NCBI GenBank assembly: GCA_025094145.1
Contig: JALLLS010000021.1
Coordinates: 62,001 to 126,000 of the forward strand
Length of the DNA: 64,000 nucleotides
Direction: 5' to 3'
Source: Spinellus fusiger
Taxonomy: Eukaryota > Mucoromycota > Mucoromycetes > Mucorales > Phycomycetaceae
Positions 1 to 11,779 of the stretch are shown piece by piece (the first letter of the stretch is position 1; each line of letters begins with the position of its first letter). The notes under the pieces were generated by a model. That model ran no database searches, was not told where the DNA came from, and saw nothing but the letters and a program-made list of their open reading frames with translations. The position numbers were made by a program, and so were the translations under genes.

Positions 1-704
1 ATTTTGTAGTCCCTGCTAGAGACCCAGTATCTATACATTTATCTCTCTAATGGTCCTGTTGATAACCACAGTGCCCTTTATTACAGAATAAAGGATACAT
101 TTCTCAAAGTTACATAGTATGGGTTTTGAGGCTACTTTCATATATATCTCATCAAGCTATAAGGATCAAAGTTATATGATAATAACATCTCAGTAAATTC
201 AGAGATGGACTCCCTCTTTTTGTCCTATGTATGTTTCAAGGGAAGAGAGAAACCTTATTTACAACAAAATCACTTTTTCGAATTCTATGGCCTTGAAATA
301 CAGGACCAAGATTATACACATTATAGGACAAGACAGTTACCCTTCCCAGTCTTCTTGAATGTTCTATGAAGACCATAGCTATTACTTGAGAATAGCAAAT
401 TAGACAAATTCATAGTCAAAGAAGAAGTAGCAAACTAATATAAAAAGTGTAATTGTCTACATCTTTAATAAAATAGACTCTAATCCAAACAGCTTCCTAG
501 AGTATAAACAAGATAGGCTTTAAGGACTTGAGTAACTGACTGTTTCTTGTTCTCGACTTGTTTTCTTTCTGTATTTCCATAGAATGCCATTATTATTGCA
601 ACCATTAGTTTGCCTTCTGTCAGCCCACACCCTTCTCTTTTCTGTCAATCTCCGTATGAGTAACCAGCTTTAAGAGGTCCTGTGTGTCTTGTTTCATAGC
701 AACA
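1..704. other. gene-free AT-rich stretch
   Basis: I see no convincing coding exon here on either strand; open frames are short and lack any family motif. The segment ends where the dispersed repeat copy begins. Confidence 0.5.
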
Positions 705-1905
705 GAATGTTTTTGGAATATAAAGGGAAATACATGAACAATGAAATTGTGTTATTTCTTTGGTTGGCTAATGTGTTTGAAAAGAACCTTTTCACTGTCT
801 GTCTGTTTTAGCATTGACTATGGACTGTGTAATTAAACACTATAAAGTTGGATAAAAGGAAGAAGTAAAGCTGACATTGCAACTCGATCACTGCATTTAT
901 TGTTTAACATAATGTGTTATTCTTAAACCCACAGTATTTGCAGTATAACACTGCTTAAGAAAATATTTATTATAGGACTCACACGGAATTAACTTTAGTA
1001 GTCATTGTCCATAAAATAGAACCAAGCCTACTTATATTAAGAATAGTGTGTCTATTTATTGACTCAATATCTATAGTCACCAATTATCTCATTGTAACTG
1101 GTATTAACAATAGTGCTTAATGATAACAAGATATTGTTTCTAATAGTGTCTTTTAGGTTCAAGGCAAATAGAGTGTGAATTGTTTGACTTGTGAATTTTA
1201 TGAGTGGAGGCTATGGTGTAGTAGATTAACAGAATAATAGATGAATTATTATTATTTTTGATAATCCATTCTTTTTGATATTTCACATACTGCACATACA
1301 ACTTAACACTCAAGTACTCGTCAAGATGGGCATAACTGAGCAAGGTGATGTGCCATTATTAACAAAGAGAAACAATAGAAGGAGGTGATAGACACTACCA
1401 AAGGCTATTCTAGTGATAAAAAGGTAAGCAGTGTCTTTATCTGGGCTATGGCTTATTCTAATGTACAAGACACTCATTGTATTGTTATTAGGCAAGTAAA
1501 GACTCTTTCTCAAGTCAGTCTTAGGTGGTCTTCTATACTGTCTAGGGTCTCTAGGGTATACTCCTGAGCATGGTTATCTATCTCCTAATAACAAAGCACA
1601 AGGCTTTCAGGGTGTGAATTCTATTGCTATGAAGGAATACGCCTAGAGCAGCAGTAGCTATAGTACATAATATAGTATTAGCTACAGTATTACAATAAAC
1701 AATTTTATTCATAAACACTATATTCCATTGATAATACAATTTGATATTGAGGTATCCACAAAAGGAAAGAAAGATTTAGATACTTGCAAACCTTTGATTT
1801 TAAACACTGTTCCATAAAAGGCAAGCTATTTTTTTACATAAAGGGGATAGCGTGTATCTGGTTAAAAGCCAGAAAATCCTCGGGTGTGTATCAAAGGAAA
1901 AGAAA
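705..1905 (+). repeat. dispersed repeat, copy 1 (right end missing)
   Basis: This stretch is a close match in the same orientation to the repeat near 11780-13435. The most similar part is about 1140-1800 against 12240-12900, where long runs are identical or nearly so. The left end (about 705-830) corresponds to the left inverted terminus of the second copy. Similarity fades near 1905 and no right terminus is present, so this copy is truncated. Short frames inside it are conserved in both copies but are interrupted and match no family I know. Confidence 0.75.
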
Positions 1906-4900
1906 AAAAGTAAAATCACATCACATCTCTTCTGACAAACTTTAGTCGTGAGAAATAGCTGTGATAGAGAGTACTGTGGGCATGAAATGACTTGTGTTTT
2001 ACCTTTTTACCTTTTACTTTTAATTAAGCACTGCAGCCTTTCTGTTGTTTGGTGTTACTTGATGACTTTGATTTTCTATCAAACGTTAACTATGAGTCAT
2101 GACACGACTTGTCCTTCTTCAAGTGTATCTATTGGTCCCACCGCATACAACTCACAACTCTTTCATACTCACTTACCCATTCTATTCATAAATACAGATG
2201 GGATAGGGGGGGTGTTTGGCTGTAGAAACAAAAAGAGATCTGGTTTGGTCCATTGTCTGATCAGTGCCTTGTCGATCTTCTATAAACACCTAGGGCATTA
2301 TATGATGTATATAGAATAAAATAAAATAAAATAAACACACACACACACAGCATCGTATCTTTAGTCAGCAATACTACTCTCATTGGCTAGTGGATCAGAA
2401 GATGGATTTTCTCCGTTCGAACAAACACATTTAGAATTTATCTTGACAAAGTTATCCAAGATATTCATGGCTTTGCATGTAAACAATGTCTCAAGGTCTG
2501 ATCCTAGTACCGGGAAAATAGATGGGTGGCTGTAGATGGCAGCTATAACAGCACCTGTGCTACTGATAGATCAAAGGGTGGAAATCACGTTTCAACACAC
2601 TTTAGTGTTTGTATTCAAGAGGTTTGGCTCCAAAATAGGGCCACCTTACCGAGGAGCAGCATTAAAAAGTCATCTCTCACTGGATCTATCAATGGAATAT
2701 TCATCTCTTGGGTGATATCAAGACAGATTCTACAAAAACTAGTGGACATTCGACTTAGTTCTAATGAAAATAATGCTGAGAATGAAGATACGATTCATCA
2801 TTGATAGAGAGAGTACAGTTCAAAATATTTTTATTTTTCGGGTGTAGAGAGAGTACATTGTGATTCAGAAATCATTGAGATTTATTTGTTTGTCTTTGCT
2901 CTTTATACGTCTAAAGATAGACTATAAGATAAAGGCATTTACCAAAAGCAGTGAGATAAATGAAGTTGGTATGTTTTTTAAAGAAAGAAAAAAGTAGGGG
3001 ATAGAGTAGGTATAAAATAAAAACATCATCTATAGCCTATTCTGCAAGCATAAAAGTAACTAATGTAATCATTCAAGACATTTACATTCAAACACACACT
3101 TGTTATTGCTTTGTTGGTGGTTAGAAGAGAGAGAGAGAGTACAAAATAGTGCAAAATAATACGATCGAATCTTACTGTGCTTGTGAATGTAAGAAACCCC
3201 TCTGGTAGGCCAAACATTAAACAAAGTTATAAAGATGATGATCCCTATGGATTGTCTTTTTCGATATATAACCAATGCCTCTTGTTAAAGCATAGAGGGT
3301 GCTTTTGTTGATTAAATTAATATTGAATTATTTGGCCATTGTTAAATATACATCACACTCAAGAGATACAGAATGTAAATTTCTTTTATACTCTGTGATA
3401 TATTGAAACTATTCATCAAGGCCCTCTGTCTATTCATTTTACTAAATACTCCAAAGAATAGCCAAGTATTTCCTGTAAAAACTAATGTCACTTTTACACA
3501 CGATATTTTTGTCAATTTTACATTTAAAATAGTCATTGTTACTCCTTAGATCTCTGGTTATGAAAAAAAGGTTAGTACTGTACGAAAACAATAGTTGGGT
3601 AAAACTACTACCAAAAGATAAAAATAGAAGACATTTGAACAGAAAAAAAACAACATAATATTGGGAATAGAGTGGTGTTGTACCCCTGAAGCATAAGAAG
3701 CTACTGTGTTTTTACCATACATAACTAGAAACAGTAGAGATAGAAAAGTTCTATATGTTTATGGATAACAATTATTAGAATAGATATATACCATAAACAA
3801 TAGAAAAAGAAAGAACAGATATTGACAAGTTGAAGAATATACTTTTATTTATACCAAACCTCACCCTCTGTCTCTGCTATTCGAGCACTATCATTTAGAA
3901 AGAGTATAGGAGATTAGACTATGGGTTTGTGTTGAAGGATCACTGACAATAGCACTCATCACCATCTTTTTTCTTATGAGTTTAAGGTTTATATGTGAGT
4001 TTAGCTACTGGGCTGTATTGCATAAGAGTACCAATGTCCTGTCTATTAGCAGAAACAGAGAAGCTTAGCATTCTAGTGTACCAGTAAAATGTGATTTCTA
4101 GTTCTATTTCTTATCGACTGCTTTATGGCTCATCACTGTGTCCTCTTGTAATTTCTTTTATTGCTCTTCAACTTGATTTCTACTCAATCTTTGGATGAGT
4201 TTCTAGAGAGGATAGCCATGGTCTTATCATCTCAAGAGCACCTACTTGGCTGTAGTTTGATTTCTACACTCTCCATCATTGGACAGTATAGATTCTTTAT
4301 TTTTAAAAGAGGATGTATAGGACTGTGTTTCATTATCTTTAGTTCAAACAAATAAAAATAGAAGCCAAAAAAATATTAAATCAGTACAAAAAAGGATATA
4401 ATAAATGAATCCATTCAAAGTCAAAGTACCACCAGATTGCTCTTACACAAACACATACCCCACGTCTTGAGCCCTACGATTGCATACATTGCATACACTG
4501 CATACACTACACTGCACTGTAGAATTGGAAATGGTACAAGCCAGTACTATTCTTAGCTTCTTATATATATATAAATATATCCACTCATAGCCCCCTTTTA
4601 TAATACTGAGATAACTCTATTGTCCAAGTGCCCACAATAGTCGAGTGTTATGTTATTGTGTTTTCATAAGCAGAAGAATGTTATGCTATTGTCCAGAAAG
4701 AAGAAAAAAGAGAATACAATAGATATTCTATTACCTTATTATAATATCCAATAGCATTCATCTACTTGTCTCCTTTAGCAACCAACAAATCCATGTAAGG
4801 TCTACATAAAGTCTACATAAAGTCTACATAAAGTCTACATAAAGTCTATATAGAAATGAAGTATTGGGTTTGGTGTAAGCACAAGCTTTTCTCTATAAAT

Positions 4901-5440
4901 TCCGAATGTTTTCAACTGTCCATAATAATAGTTCTTATTTAGTATAATATCCACTTACAGGTGCTAATGTCTATTTTAGAGTAAACACCATTCTCCTACT
5001 ACAGATCAGTACAGCTAATTAACTAATGAACCCACTCATTATGGCTATTCGATCAAAGCGAAAACATTGGAGTATGTCTTGAGAATTAAGATGTCAGCCA
5101 TAGGTCTCTCTCTCTCTCTGCTCAAATGTATGCACCAAAGATACATCATTCATCTGTTCATCGTACATTGCAGGTCCTGGATTTGTCTTGTGCCTTTATT
5201 TCTGTTTTTATTCCACACTAATGAACCTGGACTCTCTACAACAGATAAGCCAATCCATCTCACTGAACTGACTATTCACCACCAATCATATGATATGAAG
5301 CATTTAATGTTCAGCATATCATTAGAAAATCAAAGAGGTAGGACAATGTAGTTGCATGACAAGCCAAGTGACACTAGAATAAGTCTACTGATATTTCAAA
5401 ACAACAAAGTGTCTTTCTTCTTTATCTGCTATTGTTCTTA
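1906..5440. other. gene-poor intergenic region
   Basis: About 3.5 kb with no complete gene I can support. It holds a TAAAA/AC microsatellite near 2315-2350, a broken coding-like patch on the minus strand at about 2370-2740 (listed as a finding), an 11-bp tandem repeat near 4798-4853 and an AT run near 4562-4582. The last few hundred bases are probably the promoter and 5' leader of the F-box/WD40 gene. The frame at 5067-5351 is most likely leader sequence. Confidence 0.5.
4798..4853. repeat. 11-bp tandem repeat (GTCTACATAAA unit)
   Basis: Roughly four and a half head-to-tail copies of an 11-bp unit, nearly identical, in AT-rich intergenic DNA. Confidence 0.85.
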
Positions 5441-6772
5441 ATGCATATCCAACCCGCCTTTACCTTTTCACACTTCTTATCTTCATCCAATCAGCACACC
5501 AAGACATCCTCTTTACCCACACCCACACCCACAACCACCTTGGCTATTGTCGTAAAGAAAGACGGCAGCCTAGATACCCAGACACTCTCTGCTCCTCGAG
5601 ACTCTAGACCCAAAAAACCTTTTTACCACTTCCGAACCCGACCCAAGAAACCCAAGAAACCAACATTAATACCTTCTCGACTGTGTACTCTTCCATTGGA
5701 AGTGCTGACTCAAATAGTGGTCTATGTGGATATAGACAGCCTACTCACTCTCTCACGGACATGTCATCTATGGAATAACCTATGCGGCCCATCTCACCAT
5801 TCTCTATGGAGTCTTCTTTTAAAGAGAGACTACTCAAAGCAAATGTTTCATACTTCTCCCTACACAACTTATAAATATAACTACTGCCTTGATAAGAAAT
5901 GGAAAAAGGGAAGACCAGACATCACCCGGTTTATAGGCCATGATGATACTGTTTATTGTATGGCATGGCTAGGCAAAGACTACCTGGTGAGTGGGAGTCG
6001 AGATGCTTCTATCAAACGATGGAGGCTGTCCAATGCATCTTTAGTGAGCACACACACAGAACACCAGGGCAGTGTGATGTGTCTACGTGTGTCCAAAGAC
6101 CAGTCCTTTATGGTGACTGGATCCTCAGACTCTACCTGTATTGTATGGTCTCTTCCTAGCTGTACTCCACAACAGCGGTTTCATCAACACCAAGCAGGAA
6201 TACTAGATGTATGCATCTCTCTGAATTATATTGTCAGTGCCTCCAAGGAGGGTGCTGTTTGGGTATGGACACAGCATGGAAAGGCACTCCACTCACTGGT
6301 TGGACACACGGGTAGTGTTCAATCGCTTGCTGCCTATGGAGATACAATTGTCTCTGCATCAGAAGATGCAACACTTAGAGTGTGGGACATTGCAACAGGC
6401 ACATGTCTTGCTACACTCAAGGGTCATGTTATGGGAGTAACCTGTGTACTTATCCACAACAACCTGATTTACAGTGGAGGACATGATGGAAGAATCAAAG
6501 TATGGAATAACTATGAATGCATTATGACCATGGTAGGTCATAGCCAACTTATCCGTACGCTTGCTGTTTATGAAGGAAGAGTGGTGAGCGGCAGTTATGA
6601 TCGCACGCTGCGTGTATGGGATATAAAGACTGGACAATGTTTATTACGCTACCAATGTGATGATTGTGGATGGATTTATAGTGTGTTAATGGACAGTTCA
6701 AGAATGGTGAGCTGTGGACAGAAGCAGCGCATGTTTATGCTTGACTTTGGACGATCGATTGCATTCTTATAG
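5441..6772 (+). CDS. F-box / WD40 repeat protein
   Basis: Single-exon gene of 443 residues starting at the ATG at 5441; the frame is open a few codons further upstream, but only through a TTG. An F-box-like segment lies near residues 85-130, with the typical LP-LE-L opening and an RTCHLWN core. Seven WD40-type blades follow, several ending in VWD or a variant, for example the RVWDIATG and RVWDIKTG repeats. F-box/WD40 proteins are usually substrate receptors of SCF ubiquitin ligases: the F-box binds Skp1 and the propeller binds a phosphodegron. The closest architecture is the Cdc4/Met30/Fbw7 or Pof1 class, but I cannot assign an orthologue. The N-terminal 80 residues are basic and rich in Thr, Pro and Ser. 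The propeller is complete. Confidence 0.9.
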   Translation: MHIQPAFTFSHFLSSSNQHTKTSSLPTPTPTTTLAIVVKKDGSLDTQTLSAPRDSRPKKPFYHFRTRPKKPKKPTLIPSRLCTLPLEVLTQIVVYVDIDSLLTLSRTCHLWNNLCGPSHHSLWSLLLKRDYSKQMFHTSPYTTYKYNYCLDKKWKKGRPDITRFIGHDDTVYCMAWLGKDYLVSGSRDASIKRWRLSNASLVSTHTEHQGSVMCLRVSKDQSFMVTGSSDSTCIVWSLPSCTPQQRFHQHQAGILDVCISLNYIVSASKEGAVWVWTQHGKALHSLVGHTGSVQSLAAYGDTIVSASEDATLRVWDIATGTCLATLKGHVMGVTCVLIHNNLIYSGGHDGRIKVWNNYECIMTMVGHSQLIRTLAVYEGRVVSGSYDRTLRVWDIKTGQCLLRYQCDDCGWIYSVLMDSSRMVSCGQKQRMFMLDFGRSIAFL

Positions 6773-6974
6773 TCCATCTCCCTTTCTTTCTTTCTTTCTT
6801 TTAAAGAAGAAAAAAAGAAGAAAAAAAAAAGGTGCAGACTATATACTTTACAACTGGTACTTTACAACTTAGACTTAATAAATCATCATTCATTCTTAAT
6901 CATTCATTTATGTTCATTTATTCTTACTATCCCATGCCTACCATCCCATGCCTACCATCCCATGTCCATTGCTC

Positions 6975-7108
6975 TATTTTATTTTTAATACCCAATGATT
7001 AGTACCCAATAATTAACACCCACTGATTAACACCCAATAATTAACACCCACTGATTAACACCCAATAATTAATATCCAATAATTAACACCCAATAATTAA
7101 TACCTAAT
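6975..7108. repeat. imperfect 14-bp tandem repeat
   Basis: Around eight imperfect copies of a unit resembling AATTAACACCCAAT, preceded by short CCATGCCTAC repeats, just downstream of the F-box/WD40 gene. Confidence 0.75.
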
Positions 7109-7740
7109 CCTTTATTTTTAATGTTTATCATGTCTTTATCCTAGTTGTATATCATTCATACTGTCAATTGTATTGTTTTAGTATAAATTGAACTTTATAT
7201 AGCTATCATTAGCAAATGATAAAGTGGAGCCCTCAATAGTAAAGAGAAAGGGAACTAAAACAGGCTTCTATCTTTTATGAGTTTAAATAATAGGTAATAA
7301 AGAGTGAAATAAGATGGACTAAGATAGTCAAAATAGACTCTATACTTTATGAACCCTGTACATTTACAGAGTGTACAGAGTAGACAGAATATATAGAACA
7401 GACAGAACCTGGTTTGTGTTGCAGCGGAAGAGAATAGGGTAGTACATCTGCTGTTATTTTAATGCTTACAGAAGTGTTACATCTTAATGCATGGAGTCTC
7501 TTGTACATTGACTGTTTTAATAGCAGTAGAGTATTGACACTCAGAAATAAAGACACTTTATAAACCCTTCCATTGTTGTTTTAGCAGATACTGTTAGGTT
7601 ATTAGGCTATTAAGTTATTAAGCCATTAGGTTATTAGGCTATTGGACTGCCCAATTGCTTACCTGTTTAATTGTCTCTCTGTCTACCTTTCTTTTGACTT
7701 TTTCTATTGACCCTTCTCTAGCCTGGTCATTGCCAAACTT

Positions 7741-7803
7741 ATTAGTATTAGTATTAGTATTTAGTATTTAGTATTTAGTATTTAGTATTTAGTATTTAGT
7801 ATC
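7741..7803. repeat. 7-bp tandem repeat (ATTTAGT)
   Basis: About seven near-perfect copies of a 7-bp unit, preceded by shorter ATTAGT copies. Confidence 0.85.
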
Positions 7804-7910
7804 AGTGTTATTATACACATACACATACACACATACTTTCTCTCTCTCTTAATGACATCCCATCCCATTCCCTTGACAAGAAGAGTGCATCCCAAAAGGA
7901 CTCTTTCCCT

Positions 7911-7951
7911 TCCTCCTATAGCTCCTATAGCTCCTATAGCTCCTATATTTC
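7911..7951. repeat. 9-bp tandem repeat (TCCTATAGC)
   Basis: Four consecutive copies of a 9-bp unit inside a pyrimidine-rich stretch. Confidence 0.85.
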
Positions 7952-8204
7952 TCTCCCTCTTGTCCTTCATCTAATTTTTTATTTCTCCTCTCTTCTGTTT
8001 GCCCTTCCTTTTCTTCCTTTTCTTTCCCTTAAGAACCCCTTCTTTTTCTCTGCTTGTCATTGGAGAGAGAGAGGGAGAGTGCCAGGCTCTGGTGTTGAAT
8101 TCAGCATCACTCTATCCACCCTCACGTTGACATGTCGTGTGACGTAGATGGAGACGTAATTTAAATACACACACTCTCTGTCTCCGTTTCATTCTCCTTT
8201 AACA

Positions 8205-9179
8205 ATGAAGCTTATTCTTATCTTCTTAGCATTAGGCAAGGATTCACTGCAAAATAACACCCACTCATTTTTGTAGCCACTCTAGCATGGGCTGTCCCCA
8301 TCAAAGATGTATCAGTGACATCAGTAGACCTATCAGAGTCAGCCATAAACACACAAGGAGACACCCACCTCTATGTCACAGTCACCCGTGTGGATGACTT
8401 GGTGGATGACGATGGCACACTTCTTGCTGAGCGTCTTATGGCTGTTCGTATCCAGTTTGATGTCCTCCAACAAAAGGTAAAACAGTGTAGTATAGGCTAA
8501 CACCCAAAGAACACTGCTCAGTTGTGCTCTTATTCTGTACTAGCTCCACTGCAACAAGGTCCCTGTTGAGATTGGCATGTCGAATATCCAAATTGAAGCA
8601 CAAATGGCGGTCAATCCCTCCCTTCTATCTATCGACTCTGCTGCTGAGGCTGCTGTACTTGAGGATGCATTTGAAACAGGCCTTGCTACTGTGGAAGTCA
8701 CTGTCTCTCTGATGGATGAGCTTGTGACAGAAGAGGGTCTTACTTTCCGCCGCCTATTGGTGAAGGAGCGCATTACTGAGATTAATGGCCAGTCCGTAGT
8801 ACAGACAGAGGCAGGCCAACAAATCTTGGATGTATTCGAAAACAACGCTATTGTCCAGTGGAAGGTGGATCCATTGACAAACGCTATCCTCCCTCCACCC
8901 ACATTAGCACACGACAAGGCACAGTCACAACTACAGGAGACCATTGCTTCTAATGCACAAACAACAGGCTGCACAGGGGCGTTTGTTGTGAACTGGTGGA
9001 ATGCACAAACAAGCCTGGTGCGTGGGCTCATCTCAGGCGCTTTATGTGCCTTGTTGTTTGGCCTTGCTATTGTTCTGCGCCAATTAATGACTTCAGAAGG
9101 CCCATATGAAATAGTGCATGCCTCTCCTGAGGCCATTTGGCAAGAGAAAGAGAGTGATAAGCACCCTTTATTGTCTTAA
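8205..9179 (+). CDS. predicted secretory single-pass membrane protein, unknown function
   Basis: Three exons: 8205-8235, 8277-8476, 8544-9179. The first intron (8236-8276) begins GC rather than GT, in the favourable context TTAG/GCAAGG, and ends TAG. Splicing there joins MKLILIFLAL to ATLAWAVP and so completes a classic signal peptide, which supports the model. The second intron is GT-AG and phase 0. The product is about 288 residues: signal peptide, an acidic extracytoplasmic region containing a Cys near the exon 2/3 junction and another before the membrane segment, then one hydrophobic segment (around LISGALCALLFGLAIVL) and a short charged tail ending HPLLS. This is a type I topology. I do not recognise the family; a fungus-specific surface or ER/Golgi protein is the safest reading. 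Confidence 0.8.
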
Positions 9180-9251
9180 TATTTATAAACATATCTTTTC
9201 TATGCTAAAATTGAGTCCAGTCAATGAATGAGTTTCTAGTTTAGAGCAAAC

Positions 9252-11591
9252 TCAATCAATGTCCATTTCACTGGCCTTCTCCTCATGCTCGGCCTCCTCC
9301 TTCTTCTCTTCTTCCATAGGAGTGTCTACTGTCTCGGGCTCAACAGGCTTGGGTGCAGGCTTGGGCTTGCTCAAAAGAGGGTGGGAGAAGGCCTCGACTG
9401 CCTCTTCTTCCTTTACAATATCACGGACCTTCAATATAGGGGCTTCATACTTGATAGCCTTGGCTTGCTTGGCCAATTCTGCCTCCAACCATCTACGTGC
9501 ACGGTCACAACGGTCAACGATGTCTTGCTTGTCATGGGCAGGGATGTGAGAGTACTTGTCATCACTGTTCATGGCCTCAAGGGTCCATCGCTCGCAGGTG
9601 GCACGCAGAGAACGTTCAGCACGAGGGAGCTCCTCAGCTTCACGGTAGTATTCAACAATAGGGTTGCCGACCTTCTTAAGAGAAGCCAACTTCTCAACGT
9701 ATTCAGACTTGCTGGCATCCTCGCCCTCTTCGTACAGCCAGTCCACCACAGCATTCAGATCAGCAGCGAAGGATTCCTTGACATCAGGATGAACGTACTC
9801 AGCATAGACACCAAGAACCTTGTCACGCATGTCATAGCCATACTCTTCCAGAGAGTTCTTGGCAGCCTCAGTGGCCACCACCAATTTATCACTGGAAATC
9901 ATTTGGCTCTCCTTTTCGGTGAACTCGTTCAACTGCTGGCGAGTGGTGGAGTTGTTGTGGGAGACGACGTGGAGCTCGTGGGCCTTGACAAGCTTGACGA
10001 TCTTCTTGACTTCCTTCTCGCCATCCTTGTTCTTGGTCTCTTCTTCTACCTCCTTCTCCTCAACAGTGTAGGCAGACTCAACAATCAGCACACCGTGGAG
10101 GTTGATGCGGACCTTGACTCTGATGTCTGCAGGGTTGCCATTGACAGGTGCTACTTTCTGGATATCGAACTTGGCAATCCAGGGGTTGATGCCACGAGGG
10201 AGTTCTTCAGGGTGAGCGTAGTAGGCCTCAATAGAGAAGGGCTCGGAGCGCTTGAAAGAGAGCACTTTGGTAGAAGGCACAGAGTTGTTGCGGTCAAAGG
10301 CCAAGATCTCAGTCTCCTTTTCTTCAGCAGACTGCTCCCACTGGAGCTTGATGGGGTAGGAGACGATGTCCTGGACACGGAAGTCACGGACCTTGAAGAC
10401 GGGGGAGAGCATGGCGCACTGGAGAGCAGCACCACGAGCAACAGCCTCATCCTGGTTAAGAGTGGTGGAGATTTCCTTGTTGAAGAACTTGGAGATGGTG
10501 GTCTTGATAGCAGGAATACGGGAGGTACCACCCACAATTTCAACGGTATCGATTTCTTCTACAGTCAAACCAGCATTCTCCAATGCCTTTTGCAGAGTGG
10601 CTTCTGTGCGGGTGAAGAGGTGGGCAGCCCATTCCTCAAACTCACCACGGTTGACAAGAGAAGAAACATCCTTGTCGTCCATAATAGACTCAATGTTGAC
10701 GGGTGCTTGAGGGTTAGCAGACAGAATCTTCTTGCAACGCTCAGCAGCCACCCAGAGACGGAGGAGAGCCTTCTTGTTGGAGAAGACATCGATCTTGTAC
10801 TTCTCCTTGAATTCAGCAGCCAACTTATCGACAATGACTTGGTCAAAGGCACGACCACCAAAGTGCTGGTCGTAAGCACAACCACGCACAGAGAGCTGGC
10901 CCTTGAGGAAAGACACAATAGACACAGAGTAGCTGGAGTGGCCCACATCCACAAACACAACATTCTTAGCCTTGTCCTCGGGAAGATCGGTCTTGGTGAT
11001 ACCGTAGCCAAGAGCAGCAGCAGTCAAGTCGTTGACGAGACGGAGACAGTTGAGACCAGCAATTTCAGAGGCATCAAGAATAGCACGACGCTGGATTTCA
11101 GTGAACCATCCAGGCACAGTGATGACACAGTCAGACACAGGGGCACTGATTTCAGCAGCAGTGGTTTCCTTCAATTTGCCCAAGTACATGGCCATCAACT
11201 GAACATTGGAGAATACGTGCTTTTCGTTAAGGTAGCTGACCTCGACACCGACTTGTCCATTGCAGTCTACAAGCTCAGACAGAATGTGGGGCTTCTCAAC
11301 CTCCTGGACTTCAGGATCATTCAATGTACGGCCGGCAATACGCTTCAAGCTACCAATGGTGTTTTTGAAGTTACTAATCTCCTGTGTCTTGGCAGACTCT
11401 CCGAGGAAACGCTGCTTCTGGCCAAAAGACAAGAGAGAGGGGGTAGCACGGTTGGACACCTCGTTGCAGATAACATCAATGCCACGGTTTCTGGCTACAG
11501 CAATAACAGCTTGAAGGTTACCGAGATCAAATCCCTGTAGACAGTAAGACACACCAGGCTAATGTGGTAAAATACTTACAACGACCGACAT
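9252..11591 (-). CDS. SSE1: Hsp110-family chaperone (Sse1-like)
   Basis: Two exons: 11580-11591 encodes only MSVV, then a 45-bp GT-AG intron (11535-11579), then 9252-11534. The product has 764 residues, starting MSVVGFDLGN. The N-terminal half is an Hsp70-type nucleotide-binding domain: phosphate-1 motif FDLGN, phosphate-2 region VFVDVGHSSYS, where Hsp110 differs from canonical Hsp70, and the adenosine motif VEIVGGTSRIP. The second half has the long acidic insert and extended helical domain of Hsp110, and the tail ends EKASEMDID. Length and motifs fit Sse1/Hsp110 rather than Ssa-type Hsp70, which would end in EEVD. Sse1 is the cytosolic nucleotide-exchange factor for Hsp70 and a holdase. A long frame on the opposite strand mirrors this gene. 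Confidence 0.95.
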
Positions 11592-11779
11592 TTAGGAAAT
11601 AAACAAGTTCAGTAAAGGCACGCGTACTGCTTCATGGATTTTAGTTGCCTATAGGCTAGAAAAAAATTCTTGATCTTTCTATACTACGTCATCCATAGTG
11701 ACTCGAGTTTCTTTTTTAAATAACCTGTAAGTGTAGTCACTACAACATTGTAGAATGAGCTGGAAAGTACACCCAAAGA

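Larger units (their letters stand above)
6773..8204. other. intergenic region rich in short tandem repeats
   Basis: No gene seen. It holds a series of short-period tandem repeats: a 13-14 bp unit around 6975-7105, a 7-bp ATTTAGT array around 7741-7803 and a 9-bp TCCTATAGC array around 7911-7950. A polypyrimidine-rich tract at about 7975-8050 and the sequence up to 8204 probably form the promoter and leader of the next gene. Confidence 0.6.

Noticed and set aside
1140..1343. Minus-strand frame conserved at 12250-12453 as a gene
   Set aside because: It starts at a TTG, lies within the dispersed repeat, and conservation follows the DNA repeat rather than the protein frame.
5067..5351. Small gene upstream of the F-box/WD40 gene
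   Set aside because: No motif, start not convincing, position fits a 5' leader or promoter.
7741..7951. CRISPR-like array in the tandem repeats
   Set aside because: Units of 7 and 9 bp without spacers, in a eukaryotic intergenic region.
9285..11540. Long plus-strand frame opposite the Hsp110 gene as a real gene
   Set aside because: No recognisable domain, its composition mirrors the Hsp110 codons, and the minus-strand protein is clearly the functional one.
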